NCBI GenBank assembly: GCA_022511205.1
Contig: JAFLRY010000005.1
Coordinates: forward strand, 1-64,000
Source of the DNA: Eubacterium sp.
GTDB taxonomy: Bacteria > Bacillota > Clostridia > Oscillospirales > Acutalibacteraceae
Direction: 5' to 3'
Length of the DNA stretch: 64,000 nt
This document shows positions 28,480-38,709 of this stretch, piece after piece. The notes under the pieces are model-generated. The model was not told where the DNA came from, searched no databases, and saw nothing but the letters and a program-made list of their open reading frames with translations. How positions within the stretch are numbered: position 1 is the first letter of the stretch; each line of letters begins with the position of its first letter. The translations under genes were made by a program, and so were the position numbers.

Positions 28480-29556
28480 TTATTTCTCCTTTCTGCTTTT
28501 CTCAACGGCTTCCCAAAGTCCGTTGAGATAGCAAACGCCAAGGGCTCTGTCATAAAGGCCGTAGCCCGGTCTCGCAACCTCTCCCCATATCATTCTGCCG
28601 TGGTCAGGGCGGATATATCCGTCAAAGCCTGCTTCCTGAAGTGCTTTAACGATCTCATACATATCAAGTGATCCCGCGTTGCTCTCGTGGGAGGTTTCGT
28701 TGAACCACTGATCGTTTATGGAAACGTTGCGAAGATGCACGAAATAAATGCGTTCTCCGATGATCGGATCGTTGATGATATCAACCAAATCATTGTTGGG
28801 GCTTGCGCCGAGCGAGCCCGTGCAAAGGGTGATACCGTTATATTTGCTGGGCACCATGGTGAGAAGCTTTTTGATCGCTTCCTTGCCTGTGATAATTCTC
28901 GGCAGGCCGAAGATCCCCCAGGGCGGATCGTCCGGGTGGATAGCCATTTTAACGTCGCATTCCTCGCAAACGGGCATGATCGCCTCAAGGAAATATTTCA
29001 GGTTTTCCCACAGATCGTCGGCGGTTATACCCTTGTATTTCTCGAAAAGCTCCTTGATCTCTCCCATTCTTTCGGTTTCCCAACCGGGCATGGCGTAGCC
29101 GTTTGAGTTATCGTCTATCTCGCGGAACATATCCTCGGGGGATTTGCCCTCAACCTGCTTTCCGTCATAGCAAAGGCAGGTGGAGCCGTCGGGAAGGGGC
29201 ATATAGAGATCGGTTCTCGTCCAATCAAATACAGGCATAAAGTTGTAGCAAATACACTTAACGCCCACCTTGGCAAGATTCCTTATTGAAGTTTTGTAAT
29301 TCTCGATCAGCTTCTCCCTCGTGGGCAGACCGAGCTTTATATCCTCATGCACGTTTACGCTTTCTATGCACTCCATAGAAAGCCCTGCCGCGGTGATCTC
29401 GTCGTACATTTGCTGTACTCTGTCCATCGTCCACGGCTCGCCCGCGGGCAGATCGTGAAGCGCGGGAACAACGCCCACAACGTTGGGGATCTGCTTGATC
29501 TGCTCAAGGCTTACGGTATCCAGCTTATTGCCGAACCATCGAAACGTCATCTGCAT
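28480..29556 (-). CDS. uxuA: Mannonate dehydratase
   Basis: MTFRWFGNKLDTVSLEQIKQIPNVVGVVPALHDLPAGEPW; CYNFMPVFDWTRTDL; KMAIHPDDPPWGIFGLPRIITG; YIRPDHGRMIWGE. Confidence 0.96.
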   Translation of the reverse strand: MQMTFRWFGNKLDTVSLEQIKQIPNVVGVVPALHDLPAGEPWTMDRVQQMYDEITAAGLSMECIESVNVHEDIKLGLPTREKLIENYKTSIRNLAKVGVKCICYNFMPVFDWTRTDLYMPLPDGSTCLCYDGKQVEGKSPEDMFREIDDNSNGYAMPGWETERMGEIKELFEKYKGITADDLWENLKYFLEAIMPVCEECDVKMAIHPDDPPWGIFGLPRIITGKEAIKKLLTMVPSKYNGITLCTGSLGASPNNDLVDIINDPIIGERIYFVHLRNVSINDQWFNETSHESNAGSLDMYEIVKALQEAGFDGYIRPDHGRMIWGEVARPGYGLYDRALGVCYLNGLWEAVEKSRKEK

Positions 29557-29622
29557 GAAATTACCTCCTTTATTTTTTATTTCCGTATAATTTTACCATA
29601 TAATAAGGGCGTTTTCAAGAAA

Positions 29623-30798
29623 TTATTGCTCCTCAAACAAAATTTCCGTTTCCTCGCCTATGTCCTTAATATAGCTGTATTTTCCCGTGATATTGCAATC
29701 GTCCTCATTCATCTGCAGGCTCACTTTTTCAGAGATAAGCTCCAAATCCCCCAGTTCCTCGGTTTTTCTTTTTTCAAGCTCCGCTCTTGCAAGGATTTCC
29801 AGCTCGCTGTCGCTGAGGAGCAACGTTTGTGAAATGTAGTATCGCGATTTTTCAGTAATTATCCCAACGGGAAGCCTATAGGAATTGATAACGAGATACT
29901 CCCTTTCGGCGCTTACATCGGCAGTTCCCTCGTCCTTTTTGAGATAAAGCGGAATTTCCATTCCAAAGAAATAAAGCGTTTTGTATTCCTTATCGTAGGT
30001 GTAGCTTTTTTCGGTCTGCCTGCGGCTTACGTTAAGCGTTATGGCGCTCTCCACCTGAGCAAGCACTGTTCCTTTGGCGTGGGCGTAATGATTTTTTTTG
30101 TCGATCTCACTTTCCCTGATACCCGAGATAAGCAGGTCTCCCGCCGTCACCGCGTCGCCCTCCTTCACCTCTGCCCATCCGCTGTTCACGGTCAATCGCA
30201 CTATAACGCCGTCCTGCGATGCTCTGACGTTTGTAACATTTCTCTCAGTCATTTCGGGCTTGTTTACAGTTTCATCTATCTCTATTGACGCGGTAGAGCC
30301 TATCTTGTTTATTGATATCCACGCCACGTCCTCAAAATACGCCATGATCGAAATTTCAAGCTGTTCCTTGTCTACGCTACCCCATCGCGTGCCCACGCTG
30401 AAGCCGTTTTGCGCAAGATAATCAACTATCTTAACTTCAGTAACTCTATTATTTCCCGTAACGGTGATATTCCACACAAACCCGCCCATAAAGGAAATGA
30501 AAAACAGGAAAAAAACCGCACCCGCAAAAAGCCCCCACCTGTTATTCAGCGGAGACAGCAGAAACGGCAAGCCCTTTCTTTTCATTATTTTTACTTTTCC
30601 GCCGTGGGCAAAGGCTATTTTATGAAGACGCTTGTAAGTTTTTATTTTCGTTTCGGCAAGAAGTTCTTCGCCCCTTGTGCAGAGGTTTTTCAAATTTATT
30701 CCCGAACGGTAGCAGTCGTTTATAAAATCCTCTTTGAAGCCGCCGCTGTAGCTGAATTTAACGTATCCTAAAAGCCAGCGGAATAATCTAATCAGCAT
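29623..30798 (-). CDS. yqfD: Sporulation protein YqfD-family
   Basis: RWLLGYVKFSYSGGFKEDFINDCYRSGINLKNL; TM followed by FVWNITVTGNNRVTEVKIVDYLAQNGFSVGTRW; overlaps the adjacent yqfC-like ORF. Confidence 0.88.
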   Translation of the reverse strand: MLIRLFRWLLGYVKFSYSGGFKEDFINDCYRSGINLKNLCTRGEELLAETKIKTYKRLHKIAFAHGGKVKIMKRKGLPFLLSPLNNRWGLFAGAVFFLFFISFMGGFVWNITVTGNNRVTEVKIVDYLAQNGFSVGTRWGSVDKEQLEISIMAYFEDVAWISINKIGSTASIEIDETVNKPEMTERNVTNVRASQDGVIVRLTVNSGWAEVKEGDAVTAGDLLISGIRESEIDKKNHYAHAKGTVLAQVESAITLNVSRRQTEKSYTYDKEYKTLYFFGMEIPLYLKKDEGTADVSAEREYLVINSYRLPVGIITEKSRYYISQTLLLSDSELEILARAELEKRKTEELGDLELISEKVSLQMNEDDCNITGKYSYIKDIGEETEILFEEQ

Positions 30799-31054
30799 CT
30801 GAAAAATCCACGCTGAGGATCACTCCCTGCACCACGGCGCCCTGCGGCGTAAAGGAATTAATATGAAGATCCTCGCCGTTAAAGGTAACGGCGCGCTTTC
30901 CGATATTCAGCTTGATTTTATCGGAGGAATATTCAATTATGGATTTAAGGCCGTCCACCACACATTCAAAATTGCCGATCATTTCAAGATGCGGCTCGCC
31001 GGTGTAATATTCGATCGGGAAATCGGTCAGCTCACGCAAAGAAAATTTTTTCAT
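30788..31054 (-). CDS. yqfC: YabP/YqfC-family sporulation protein
   Basis: PHLEMIGNFECVVDGLKSIIEYSSDKIKLNIGKRAVTFNGEDLHINSFTPQGAVVQGVILSVDF. Confidence 0.88.
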   Translation of the reverse strand: MKKFSLRELTDFPIEYYTGEPHLEMIGNFECVVDGLKSIIEYSSDKIKLNIGKRAVTFNGEDLHINSFTPQGAVVQGVILSVDFSDAD

Positions 31055-31073
31055 AAAATCACCATTAATTTAT

Positions 31074-32117
31074 ATGAATTTAATAGGTGGTATTATGAAA
31101 ATAAAAAAAGAAAGTATAGAGCTGATAATTCTTGTATTTATTGCGATCCTGCTGATCGCCTTTTCGGCGGACGCTAAAAACGGCGCAAAGCACGGGCTTG
31201 ATATGGCTGCTCAGGTAATGATCCCCGGGCTTCTTCCTCTTTTAACGATATTCAATCTCATATCTAAAACGGAATCCGTCAGACTGATCCAGAACCTTCT
31301 CGCACCCTTTACGGAAAAGGTACTTCGGCTTCCGAGGGCAGCGGGTTCGGCAATAGTTTTCGGACTCGTCGGCGGATACCCCACCGGAGCGATCCTCACG
31401 GAAAGTCTCTACGCAAACGATGATATAGATGAAAAAACGGCGAAGCGGCTTTTGAGCTTTAACGTAAACGGCGGCGTAGGCTTCATAATAACCGCCGTGG
31501 GAACGATCGTTTTAAAAAGCGAGCGGGCAGGTATATTGCTCTTTGCCTCAACCACTCTTGCGGCACTGCTGATCGCTTTTGTTACGTCTTTTCGCTATGA
31601 AAAAATCAGCCGCTCCCACGCGGGATATTCGGCTCTGCCACTCGGAGAAGCACTCAACGTCTCTACCCAAAGCTCCGTTCACGCCGTGTTAAACGTTTCG
31701 GCATACATAATCCTGTTTTCCGCCGTTTTCGGTGTAGTTAAAATACCCGAACCGCTTCTGCCGCTCATTGAAATTACAGGCGGCATCGTTGATAATTACA
31801 GGCTTTTTTCACTGCCCGAGATCGCCTTTTTGCTGTCATTTTCAGGGCTATGCCTGCATTTTCAGCTGCTTTCAATTATCAAAAAACTCAAAATGAGTTA
31901 TTTCGAATTTTTCGCTTGGCGAATTCTTCACGCCCTGTTTTCTTACGGAGTATGCTTTCTGCTTTTGCAGGTATTTCCAACGGAGATTTCCGTTTTCTCA
32001 AACTCTGCCCAGAGTGTTGCCGTTCCCTTCAGCCTGAACCTGACCCTCTCTGCCCTGATGATAATAGGCTGCGCCGTTATCGTGCTCGATATCGAGAGTA
32101 AAAAGCGAAAATGTTGA
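31074..32117 (+). CDS. YlbJ-like sporulation integral membrane protein / nucleoside-recognition (Gate) domain protein
   Basis: Multi-TM, GLDMAAQVMIPGLLPLLTIFNLI, FGLVGGYPTGAILTESLY, NVNGGVGFIITAVGT; divergent from yqfC. Confidence 0.72.
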   Translation: MNLIGGIMKIKKESIELIILVFIAILLIAFSADAKNGAKHGLDMAAQVMIPGLLPLLTIFNLISKTESVRLIQNLLAPFTEKVLRLPRAAGSAIVFGLVGGYPTGAILTESLYANDDIDEKTAKRLLSFNVNGGVGFIITAVGTIVLKSERAGILLFASTTLAALLIAFVTSFRYEKISRSHAGYSALPLGEALNVSTQSSVHAVLNVSAYIILFSAVFGVVKIPEPLLPLIEITGGIVDNYRLFSLPEIAFLLSFSGLCLHFQLLSIIKKLKMSYFEFFAWRILHALFSYGVCFLLLQVFPTEISVFSNSAQSVAVPFSLNLTLSALMIIGCAVIVLDIESKKRKC

Positions 32118-32133
32118 GCAAGCCAAATATGCC

Positions 32134-32170
32134 AAACCCGCAAACAGATCACTGTTTGCGGGTTTTCTTT
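32134..32170. terminator. Bidirectional terminator
   Basis: AAACCCGCAAACAG-ATCA-CTGTTTGCGGGTTT between convergent genes. Confidence 0.85.
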
Positions 32171-32178
32171 TTATTCTT

Positions 32179-32532
32179 TTACATTCTATCAAAGCCGAGG
32201 AAGCGAGTGCCTTGGAACGTGAGCTTTCCGTAATCGCCCTCTACCAGCATGGCGTATTCAAAGCTTTTAACATGGAATTCGATCCTGTCGCCGCTTTCTA
32301 CCTGAAAGGTAACATAATAGCTTGTTGAGGTGGTCATATGCATTGCGCCGTTGCCGTCGGTATGGTGATTGTGAGAAACCTGTGTTCTTTTCGCCACCAC
32401 CGTTGCGTCAACCGTCAGCCGTGGGGAGTTGTTGTTTTTATTCCATTGAGCAATCCCCTTCACTGCTGTAAAGATGAATGTGCCTATTACTAAAGCAAAT
32501 ACGATATAAAACATAAATCTCATATTCATCAC
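32179..32532 (-). CDS. DUF2500-like membrane protein
   Basis: Single TM plus SPRLTVDATVVAKRTQVSHNHHTDGNGAMHMTTSTSYYVTFQVESGDRIEFHVKSFEYAMLVEGDYGKLTFQGTRFLGF. Confidence 0.8.
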   Translation of the reverse strand: MMNMRFMFYIVFALVIGTFIFTAVKGIAQWNKNNNSPRLTVDATVVAKRTQVSHNHHTDGNGAMHMTTSTSYYVTFQVESGDRIEFHVKSFEYAMLVEGDYGKLTFQGTRFLGFDRM

Positions 32533-32547
32533 AACCTTTATATTTTA

Positions 32548-33699
32548 TTATACATTAAATAAAGCGCAAAGCTCCGTGAGATCATTTACAGTATGATCGG
32601 GAAATTCGAGAAGACTTTGGGGAGTTGCATATCCGCCTAAGCCCTGCTTTATCCAAATTGTTTTCATTCCTATTTCGTTGGCGGGGACGATATCGTTATC
32701 GAGCCTGTCCCCCACCATAACGGCATTCTTCGGATCGCAATTCGCCTTTTTAAGCGCTCTGAAAAATATCTCTTTATCGGGCTTTGCTACACCCTCCTCC
32801 GCCGAGGCGATGACAACATCGAAATACTTCAATATGCCCCATTCCTCAAGGCGTTTTTCCGAACCCAAGGACTGATTTGCGATTATTCCCAGCTTATATC
32901 CTCTTTCAAAAAGGCTTTTTAACACCACTTCAGTTTCAGGATAAAGCTCTTCCAATTCCTTGCGCCACTTTGCCAGTGTCAAGTTAAAATACTTTACAGC
33001 TTTATGGTCTCCCTTTTTGTTCTGCTTGGAGTATTCGATAACCTTATTTTCAAATTCTTCGTAGCTGATATCAGTATCTTTCACCGTTTCGGTATAGCGC
33101 GCCTTGTAACATTCCGTTTCGTCAACAAGCGTTGATCCTATATCGAAAAATATCCACCCAATTTGGCTTAATAAAGCCAATTTCTCTGCTTTATCCGCAA
33201 ATTTTGAAACATACTTTTTCAGCGCCGCAACGTCTCTTGCCTGTAAAAATTTCTGTTGATTGCTGCGTGAATTTTGATTAAAGATAAGACCGATTACTTT
33301 TTCAAGAGAATGCCATTGCACCTCGGTTTTGTTCTGAATTTCAACATCTGTAAAGTGCTGCGCCTTTACATCATTTCCAACCTTTACAAAGTAATAATAG
33401 GAGTATTGCGTGTAGTCACAATGGGCTCGATTCTCATAAATACAACCGATTTCCTCGATCTTTTCACAGGTACAGCCCGTTTCCTCCATAACCTCGCGCC
33501 TGAGGGCTTCAAGTCTATCCTCGCCGTCCTCAATACCGCCGCCCGGGAGTGAATAGTGATCAAATTTTTTCGCGTATATAACGGCGTATTGACCTTTATC
33601 ATTTTTCAAAACCGCCCTTGCCGTGTATCTCGGCTCAGCGTTCGATAAGCAATCAGTGCCCAAAAGATCCTTATCAGTTATTTTGCAAATCAATTCCAT
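32548..33699 (-). CDS. Fused NUDIX hydrolase - HAD-IA hydrolase
   Basis: NUDIX box GGIEDGEDRLEALRREVMEETGC in the N-terminal half; HAD motifs WIFFDIGSTLVDE, LGIIANQSLGSEKRLEEWGI, MVGDRLDNDIVPANEIGMKTIW in the C-terminal half. Confidence 0.9.
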   Translation of the reverse strand: MELICKITDKDLLGTDCLSNAEPRYTARAVLKNDKGQYAVIYAKKFDHYSLPGGGIEDGEDRLEALRREVMEETGCTCEKIEEIGCIYENRAHCDYTQYSYYYFVKVGNDVKAQHFTDVEIQNKTEVQWHSLEKVIGLIFNQNSRSNQQKFLQARDVAALKKYVSKFADKAEKLALLSQIGWIFFDIGSTLVDETECYKARYTETVKDTDISYEEFENKVIEYSKQNKKGDHKAVKYFNLTLAKWRKELEELYPETEVVLKSLFERGYKLGIIANQSLGSEKRLEEWGILKYFDVVIASAEEGVAKPDKEIFFRALKKANCDPKNAVMVGDRLDNDIVPANEIGMKTIWIKQGLGGYATPQSLLEFPDHTVNDLTELCALFNV

Positions 33700-33702
33700 A
33701 TT

Positions 33703-34371
33703 TCAGTCCTCAAAATATTTCGCAAGCGGGAAGCGGTCGAAAAAGTCGATATGCTTCTGCATCGTATTTGAAAAAAAGGCGATGATATGGCCGTTGAATA
33801 TCGCCATTATGATCGTGCCGTAGCTTATGGCTATGAACTTTTGGAACAGGGCAAGCGACAACACTACCGACAGGATAAGCATTGAAAAATCAAATCCCAA
33901 TTTCCACTTTCGCATATCGAGCTTTTTCTCGTGACCCACCACGCGCACGAAAAAGTCATAAGCGCAGGGCGCGAGATATGTATTGAAGAAAAACGCTACC
34001 GCCAAAGAGGTTAGAAGCATACCGAGAATTAAAAGCGGAATGCGGACGAAAAGGCTATCGGCAGGAATAAACCCGGTAACGTAAACGGCGAAATCAAGTA
34101 TGAAGCCGTAAACTACCGCTGTGAGGAAAGACGTGAGGTAAGAAAGCCTCGCTTTTTTTATAATAACGCACATTAAAATCAAAAACAGCGCCTGAAAAAG
34201 ATATTCTGTTGTTCCGTAGCTGATAATGCCTATCTTTTGGCTGATTATGTAGGCAGGCGCCGCCACCATGGACATACCGAGATTTGCCCTTACTGTAAAG
34301 GCAACGGCGAATGGCATTATCAAAAGCCCCAGCAAATACGCCATTTCCCTTGACATCTTTATTTTCTTCAT
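33703..34371 (-). CDS. YczE/DUF6198-like integral membrane protein
   Basis: Multi-TM with FAVAFTVRANLGMSMVAAPAYIIS and APCAYDFFVRVV. Confidence 0.7.
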   Translation of the reverse strand: MKKIKMSREMAYLLGLLIMPFAVAFTVRANLGMSMVAAPAYIISQKIGIISYGTTEYLFQALFLILMCVIIKKARLSYLTSFLTAVVYGFILDFAVYVTGFIPADSLFVRIPLLILGMLLTSLAVAFFFNTYLAPCAYDFFVRVVGHEKKLDMRKWKLGFDFSMLILSVVLSLALFQKFIAISYGTIIMAIFNGHIIAFFSNTMQKHIDFFDRFPLAKYFED

Positions 34372-34460
34372 TCTTTCTCTTATTACCCTTTGAAAATATT
34401 TTAAGGAGCGATCTGCGTCGCTCCTTAACTATTATACATTATAACAAATTCAAATTCAAG

Positions 34461-35234
34461 CTATGCAGGCACTTCACTTGGAAAAACATGCTCCTTGACT
34501 ATTCCCAAAAGCTCCCTCGTGTAATACGTTAAAAACGTGTACAGCGACGAATGACTGCAATGGGAATGGAAGCTGAGCCCCACCCTATCACAAAAGAGCT
34601 TTGCCCTGTATTCATGGAACTCGTTTGTAACGATCACCACTTCGGTAGACAGTCCGTTTTCTTCAATGATCTTGCCTGAAAAGGCAATGTTTTCCATCGT
34701 ATTCGTTGATTTATCTTCTTTATACAGTCTGCTCTTATCTATGCCCATATCTGTAAGCACGTTTTCCATACATTGGGCTTCGCTGATGGCCTCGTCAGAG
34801 CCCTGACCGCCTGAGAGAATGGCAACGGCATCGGGATTTTCATTAAGATATTCCGCCGCCGCCTTGCATCTGTCATACAGATATTTGCTGGGAACAGTAC
34901 CGTTCACTTTACAGCCCAAAACGATAACGGTTTGAGCGCCCTCGTCCGTCTTATATTCGGAATACTTTACCAAATTAAAAGAGAACGGAATGACGATAAC
35001 GGCAAGCATCAGCGCCACAAAGGTGAAAACGCCGTACTTGAAGCCTGCCGGAATTTTATCACAATAAAACCCGAAAAGTATCATAAGCACAGAGCCCACT
35101 ATTCCAAGGGCGTTCCCAACGTTGAAAATACCTGCCGCAAGGGGCGCGAGATACCATAAAAGAAGTATGAAACCGAGAGATAATAATATGAATTTCAATA
35201 CCTTATTTCCCCTACTTAATTTTTTCATAAGCAA
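34461..35234 (-). CDS. YdcF-like DUF218 (ElyC/SanA) membrane protein
   Basis: TM segments then TVIVLGCKVNGTVPSKYLYDRCKAAAEYLNENPDAVAILSGGQGSDEAISEAQCMENVLTDMGIDKSRLYKEDKSTNTMENIAFS. Confidence 0.9.
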   Translation of the reverse strand: MLMKKLSRGNKVLKFILLSLGFILLLWYLAPLAAGIFNVGNALGIVGSVLMILFGFYCDKIPAGFKYGVFTFVALMLAVIVIPFSFNLVKYSEYKTDEGAQTVIVLGCKVNGTVPSKYLYDRCKAAAEYLNENPDAVAILSGGQGSDEAISEAQCMENVLTDMGIDKSRLYKEDKSTNTMENIAFSGKIIEENGLSTEVVIVTNEFHEYRAKLFCDRVGLSFHSHCSHSSLYTFLTYYTRELLGIVKEHVFPSEVPA

Positions 35235-35886
35235 TTTTAACCGCGATTATAACGGCAATTATCAGCGCTGCCATTATATAAGGAGTCGGTGCTGCCCCTA
35301 TGAAAAAATCGATCACTCTCGCTGTAAACGCAAAAGGAAACAAAATTAAGACCACTGAAAGAAGCAGACCCTTTTTCCCCGCAATGTGAACCAGTTCGCT
35401 TTTTTCATATGAGATCTCGAGCCTTGTAACGCCGATTGTGAAGATAAGCCCGGCCGCTATTTCGGCAACCAAAGAAATCGCTGAAAACATGATCTCCCAA
35501 TGGTTGTAAAAGAGGATCTTAAACGCCCATATGCAATAGATTTCATAGAACGTTCCCAGCAGAGCGGCAAAAACGCCGAAGAAAAGCGCGATAACGTAAC
35601 AAATTTTAAAGAAATTGAGAAGATTATCCTTATTCTTTATCTCCGTTATTTTGAAGTCCGCCACGACTTCCCTTACCGCCTTTTCCCCTGCCAGAAGCTC
35701 GTCAACGCTAACATCCAGCGCCTCGGCAATATCGGGAAGGATCGTAATATCGGGATAGCCGTCGCCGTTTTCCCATTTGGAAACCGTTCGGTTGCTGACG
35801 CTTAATATCTCCGCGAGGGTAGCCTGCGTGTAGCCTTTTTCCTTTCTCAGGGCGGCAATGAAACCGCCTGTTTTCTTTGAATCCAT
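35212..35886 (-). CDS. XRE HTH regulator with C-terminal TM segments
   Basis: TGGFIAALRKEKGYTQATLAEILSVSNRTVSKWENGDGYPDITILPDIAEALDVSVDELLAGE followed by hydrophobic segments. Confidence 0.92.
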   Translation of the reverse strand: MDSKKTGGFIAALRKEKGYTQATLAEILSVSNRTVSKWENGDGYPDITILPDIAEALDVSVDELLAGEKAVREVVADFKITEIKNKDNLLNFFKICYVIALFFGVFAALLGTFYEIYCIWAFKILFYNHWEIMFSAISLVAEIAAGLIFTIGVTRLEISYEKSELVHIAGKKGLLLSVVLILFPFAFTARVIDFFIGAAPTPYIMAALIIAVIIAVKIAYEKIK

Positions 35887-36018
35887 ATTATCACCTCGCC
35901 CTAACCTTAACCTGAATATGGGTTCTTGTTCAATGAACTGCCTTTAGAAAAAGTCCACGAAGCGTGGAAATTCGGCGGTTTTCACCTAAAAATGAGGGAT
36001 TTTCCGTAATTTTTCCGA

Positions 36019-36849
36019 TTATTCTTTAACAAGGCTTTTTAAAAGAGCAATTTCTCTTGCGTAGCCGTCAAGCTCGTTGGGAGTTTCAAGAAGCATCGGC
36101 AGGTCTCTTAAATATTTATTGTTTACGATATTATCAAAGGTTTTAGTGCCAATAAAGCCTTCGCCTATCTTTTCATGACGATCCTTGCGAGCGCCGATAG
36201 GATTTTTACTGTCATTAATATGAAGCGCTTTTAATCTGTCTATGCCGATGACTTTGTCAAACTCCTCAAGAACGCCGTCAAGATCGTTGATAATATCATA
36301 GCCGCCGTCGCTGACGTGGCAGGTATCAAGGCAGACGCCGATTTTATCCTTGAGCTCAACTCCATCTATAATACGGCGAAGCTCTTCAAAGCTGCCGCCC
36401 ACCTCTGAGCCCTTGCCAGCCATAGTTTCAAGGGTTACTGTAGTGGTCATATCCTCAAAAAGTACGGTGTTGAGCGCGTCACAGATAAGCGCGATACCCG
36501 TATCCGTTCCCTGACCAACATGAGAACCCGGGTGAAAATTATAAAGCATTCCGGGTGTATATTCCATTCGCCTCAAATCGTCCGCAAAGGTTTCGATGGC
36601 AAATTTTCTCGTTTCCGCTTTATCGGAACAGCAATTAAGGGTGTACGGCGCGTGGGCAAGCATCTGCCCAAAGCCCACCTCTTTTGATTTTTCAAGGAAG
36701 GTTTTTACGTCTTTTTCATCTATATCCTTTGCTTTGCCGCCTCTCGGATTTCTCGTGAAAAACTGAAAGGTGTTTGCGCCTATGGACAGCGCCTCCTCCA
36801 GCATATGAGTATAGCCCTTTGACGCGCTTAAATGCGCTCCGATCAACAT
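36019..36849 (-). CDS. nfo: Deoxyribonuclease IV (endonuclease IV, AP endonuclease)
   Basis: [108 protein letters not shown]. Confidence 0.96.
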   Translation of the reverse strand: MLIGAHLSASKGYTHMLEEALSIGANTFQFFTRNPRGGKAKDIDEKDVKTFLEKSKEVGFGQMLAHAPYTLNCCSDKAETRKFAIETFADDLRRMEYTPGMLYNFHPGSHVGQGTDTGIALICDALNTVLFEDMTTTVTLETMAGKGSEVGGSFEELRRIIDGVELKDKIGVCLDTCHVSDGGYDIINDLDGVLEEFDKVIGIDRLKALHINDSKNPIGARKDRHEKIGEGFIGTKTFDNIVNNKYLRDLPMLLETPNELDGYAREIALLKSLVKE

Positions 36850-36876
36850 ACGGTTATCTCCTTTATTATAAGTTTG

Positions 36877-37758
36877 CTATTTATTATTAGCCGCATTCTG
36901 CTCCGCCGCAATAGCCTCTTCGGCCTTGCCGCTCATTATGTATTCGAGCAGATCGGCAACGGCGCCGCGGTTGCAATGGCAGGCTTCAAATTTGCAAAGC
37001 TTGTGTATCGCCTTAGGGGCCTGACCGGCGCAGGCGGGAAGTCCAACGGTTTTAAGCATATCATAGTCGTTATAATAATCACCGATAGCCGCAATATGGC
37101 TTCTGTCTATTCCGATGCTGTTTGCAAGCTGCATAATGCCTACGCCCTTGTGGGTTCTGCGAGCAAGCATTTCAATGGTATAAGGCGATGAAGCCATAAA
37201 GTTTACCTCGTGTCTTACGTCCGAACGGTCTATAAGGCGGCGAAGGGAATCGATCGTTGTGGGGAAGCCCCAGAAGATAACCTTCATCCAGCCCTCAGTC
37301 GGTACTTCGTCAACGCCGGCAATGCGGTAATGCGCCTTATCTATCTTCATAGTGCTTTTTCCAAAAAGTCCGCTTTTCACAATATAAACGTAGTCATCAA
37401 AATAGACGCCGATATCAAGGCTTTTAAATATCTCGCTGTAATTCTCAATAACGCGGCGAACAAAATTTTGCCCCGCTTCTCCTATCGTTGAGCGCCATAC
37501 CATTTCATTTTTGGAAAAATCATATAAACCCGCGCCGTTGAGCACAATGGCAGGCTGATTGCAAATAACCCTATCGTAATTGCGCTTCAGGCTTGAAGTG
37601 AGTCTACCCGAAGCAAGAGTAAAGTTGCCTCCCAAATCAGTAAATTTTTTTATAGCCGCATAATTTCTTTCGGGAAGCTGCCGGAGCTTGTTATTAAGAG
37701 TTCCATCTATATCCGAAACCACAAGCCAGTTTTCAAAGGTTTTTTCCAATTCTGTCAC
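36877..37758 (-). CDS. HAD family (Cof-type) hydrolase
   Basis: WLVVSDIDGTLNNKLRQLPERNYAAIKKFTDLGGNFTLASGR; HIAAIGDYYNDYDMLKTVG. Confidence 0.92.
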   Translation of the reverse strand: MTELEKTFENWLVVSDIDGTLNNKLRQLPERNYAAIKKFTDLGGNFTLASGRLTSSLKRNYDRVICNQPAIVLNGAGLYDFSKNEMVWRSTIGEAGQNFVRRVIENYSEIFKSLDIGVYFDDYVYIVKSGLFGKSTMKIDKAHYRIAGVDEVPTEGWMKVIFWGFPTTIDSLRRLIDRSDVRHEVNFMASSPYTIEMLARRTHKGVGIMQLANSIGIDRSHIAAIGDYYNDYDMLKTVGLPACAGQAPKAIHKLCKFEACHCNRGAVADLLEYIMSGKAEEAIAAEQNAANNK

Positions 37759-37782
37759 TCCTTTCGTTTGTAATAATTATAC

Positions 37783-38709
37783 CTATATATATTGTTTGTC
37801 AAGCTTATTTAAAAAATCGGTGAAATAATCCGGGAGCGGGCTTTCAAATTCAAGCCATTGCCCCGTTTTCGGATGAACGAACCCGATATGCTTTGCGTGA
37901 AGACACTGACCGTTTAAGCCCTTTTGAACCTTTTTCGGGCCGTACACCTCATCGCCCGCAACGGGATGACCGATATACGCCATATGCACCCTTATTTGAT
38001 GAGTCCTGCCCGTTTCAAGCACACATCTTAAATGAGTAAAATCGCCGTAGCGTTTTATAACCTCATAATGGGTAACGGCATTTTTGGAGTTTTTATAGAT
38101 GACCGCCATTTTTTTGCGTTCCTTCGGATGCCTGCCGATGGGCTGATTCACCGTTCCCCTATCCTCTTTCACGTTTCCGTGAACGACGCACTCGTATGCC
38201 CGCTCAAAGGAATGCTCCTTTATCTGCTTCGCAAGCCCCGCGTGGGCAATATCGTTCTTTGCAACGATCAGCAAGCCTGAAGTATCCTTATCTATTCTAT
38301 GAACGATTCCCGGCCTGATAACGCCGTTTATTCCACTAAGAGAATTTCCACAATGGTATAGTAACGCATTCACAAGCGTTCCGTCATAATTCCCTGCCGC
38401 GGGGTGGGTCACCATTCCCTTTGGCTTATTCACCACCAGCAGATCCTTATCCTCATAAACGATATCAAGAGGGATATCCTGCGCGGTTGCCTCAAGGGGC
38501 TTTGCTTCAGGAATCTGAATAACGATTTTATCGTTTTCCCTGCATTTGTAGTTTTTTGAAACAACTTTAAAATTTACAGTAACGCCGCCCTCTTCGATGA
38601 TTTTAGCGGCGGCGGAGCGAGAAATATCATGGCCCGATTCGCTGATAAGCTTATCGATCCTAACTCCATCCCCATCTGAAGGAACGGTTATTATTAATGC
38701 GTCACTCAT
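37783..38709 (-). CDS. RluA-family pseudouridine synthase
   Basis: S4-like N-terminus, VVNKPKGMVTHPAAGNYDGTLVNALLYH, GIVHRIDKDTSGLLIVAKND, ETGRTHQIRVHMAYIGHPVAGDEVYG. Confidence 0.96.
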   Translation of the reverse strand: MSDALIITVPSDGDGVRIDKLISESGHDISRSAAAKIIEEGGVTVNFKVVSKNYKCRENDKIVIQIPEAKPLEATAQDIPLDIVYEDKDLLVVNKPKGMVTHPAAGNYDGTLVNALLYHCGNSLSGINGVIRPGIVHRIDKDTSGLLIVAKNDIAHAGLAKQIKEHSFERAYECVVHGNVKEDRGTVNQPIGRHPKERKKMAVIYKNSKNAVTHYEVIKRYGDFTHLRCVLETGRTHQIRVHMAYIGHPVAGDEVYGPKKVQKGLNGQCLHAKHIGFVHPKTGQWLEFESPLPDYFTDFLNKLDKQYI

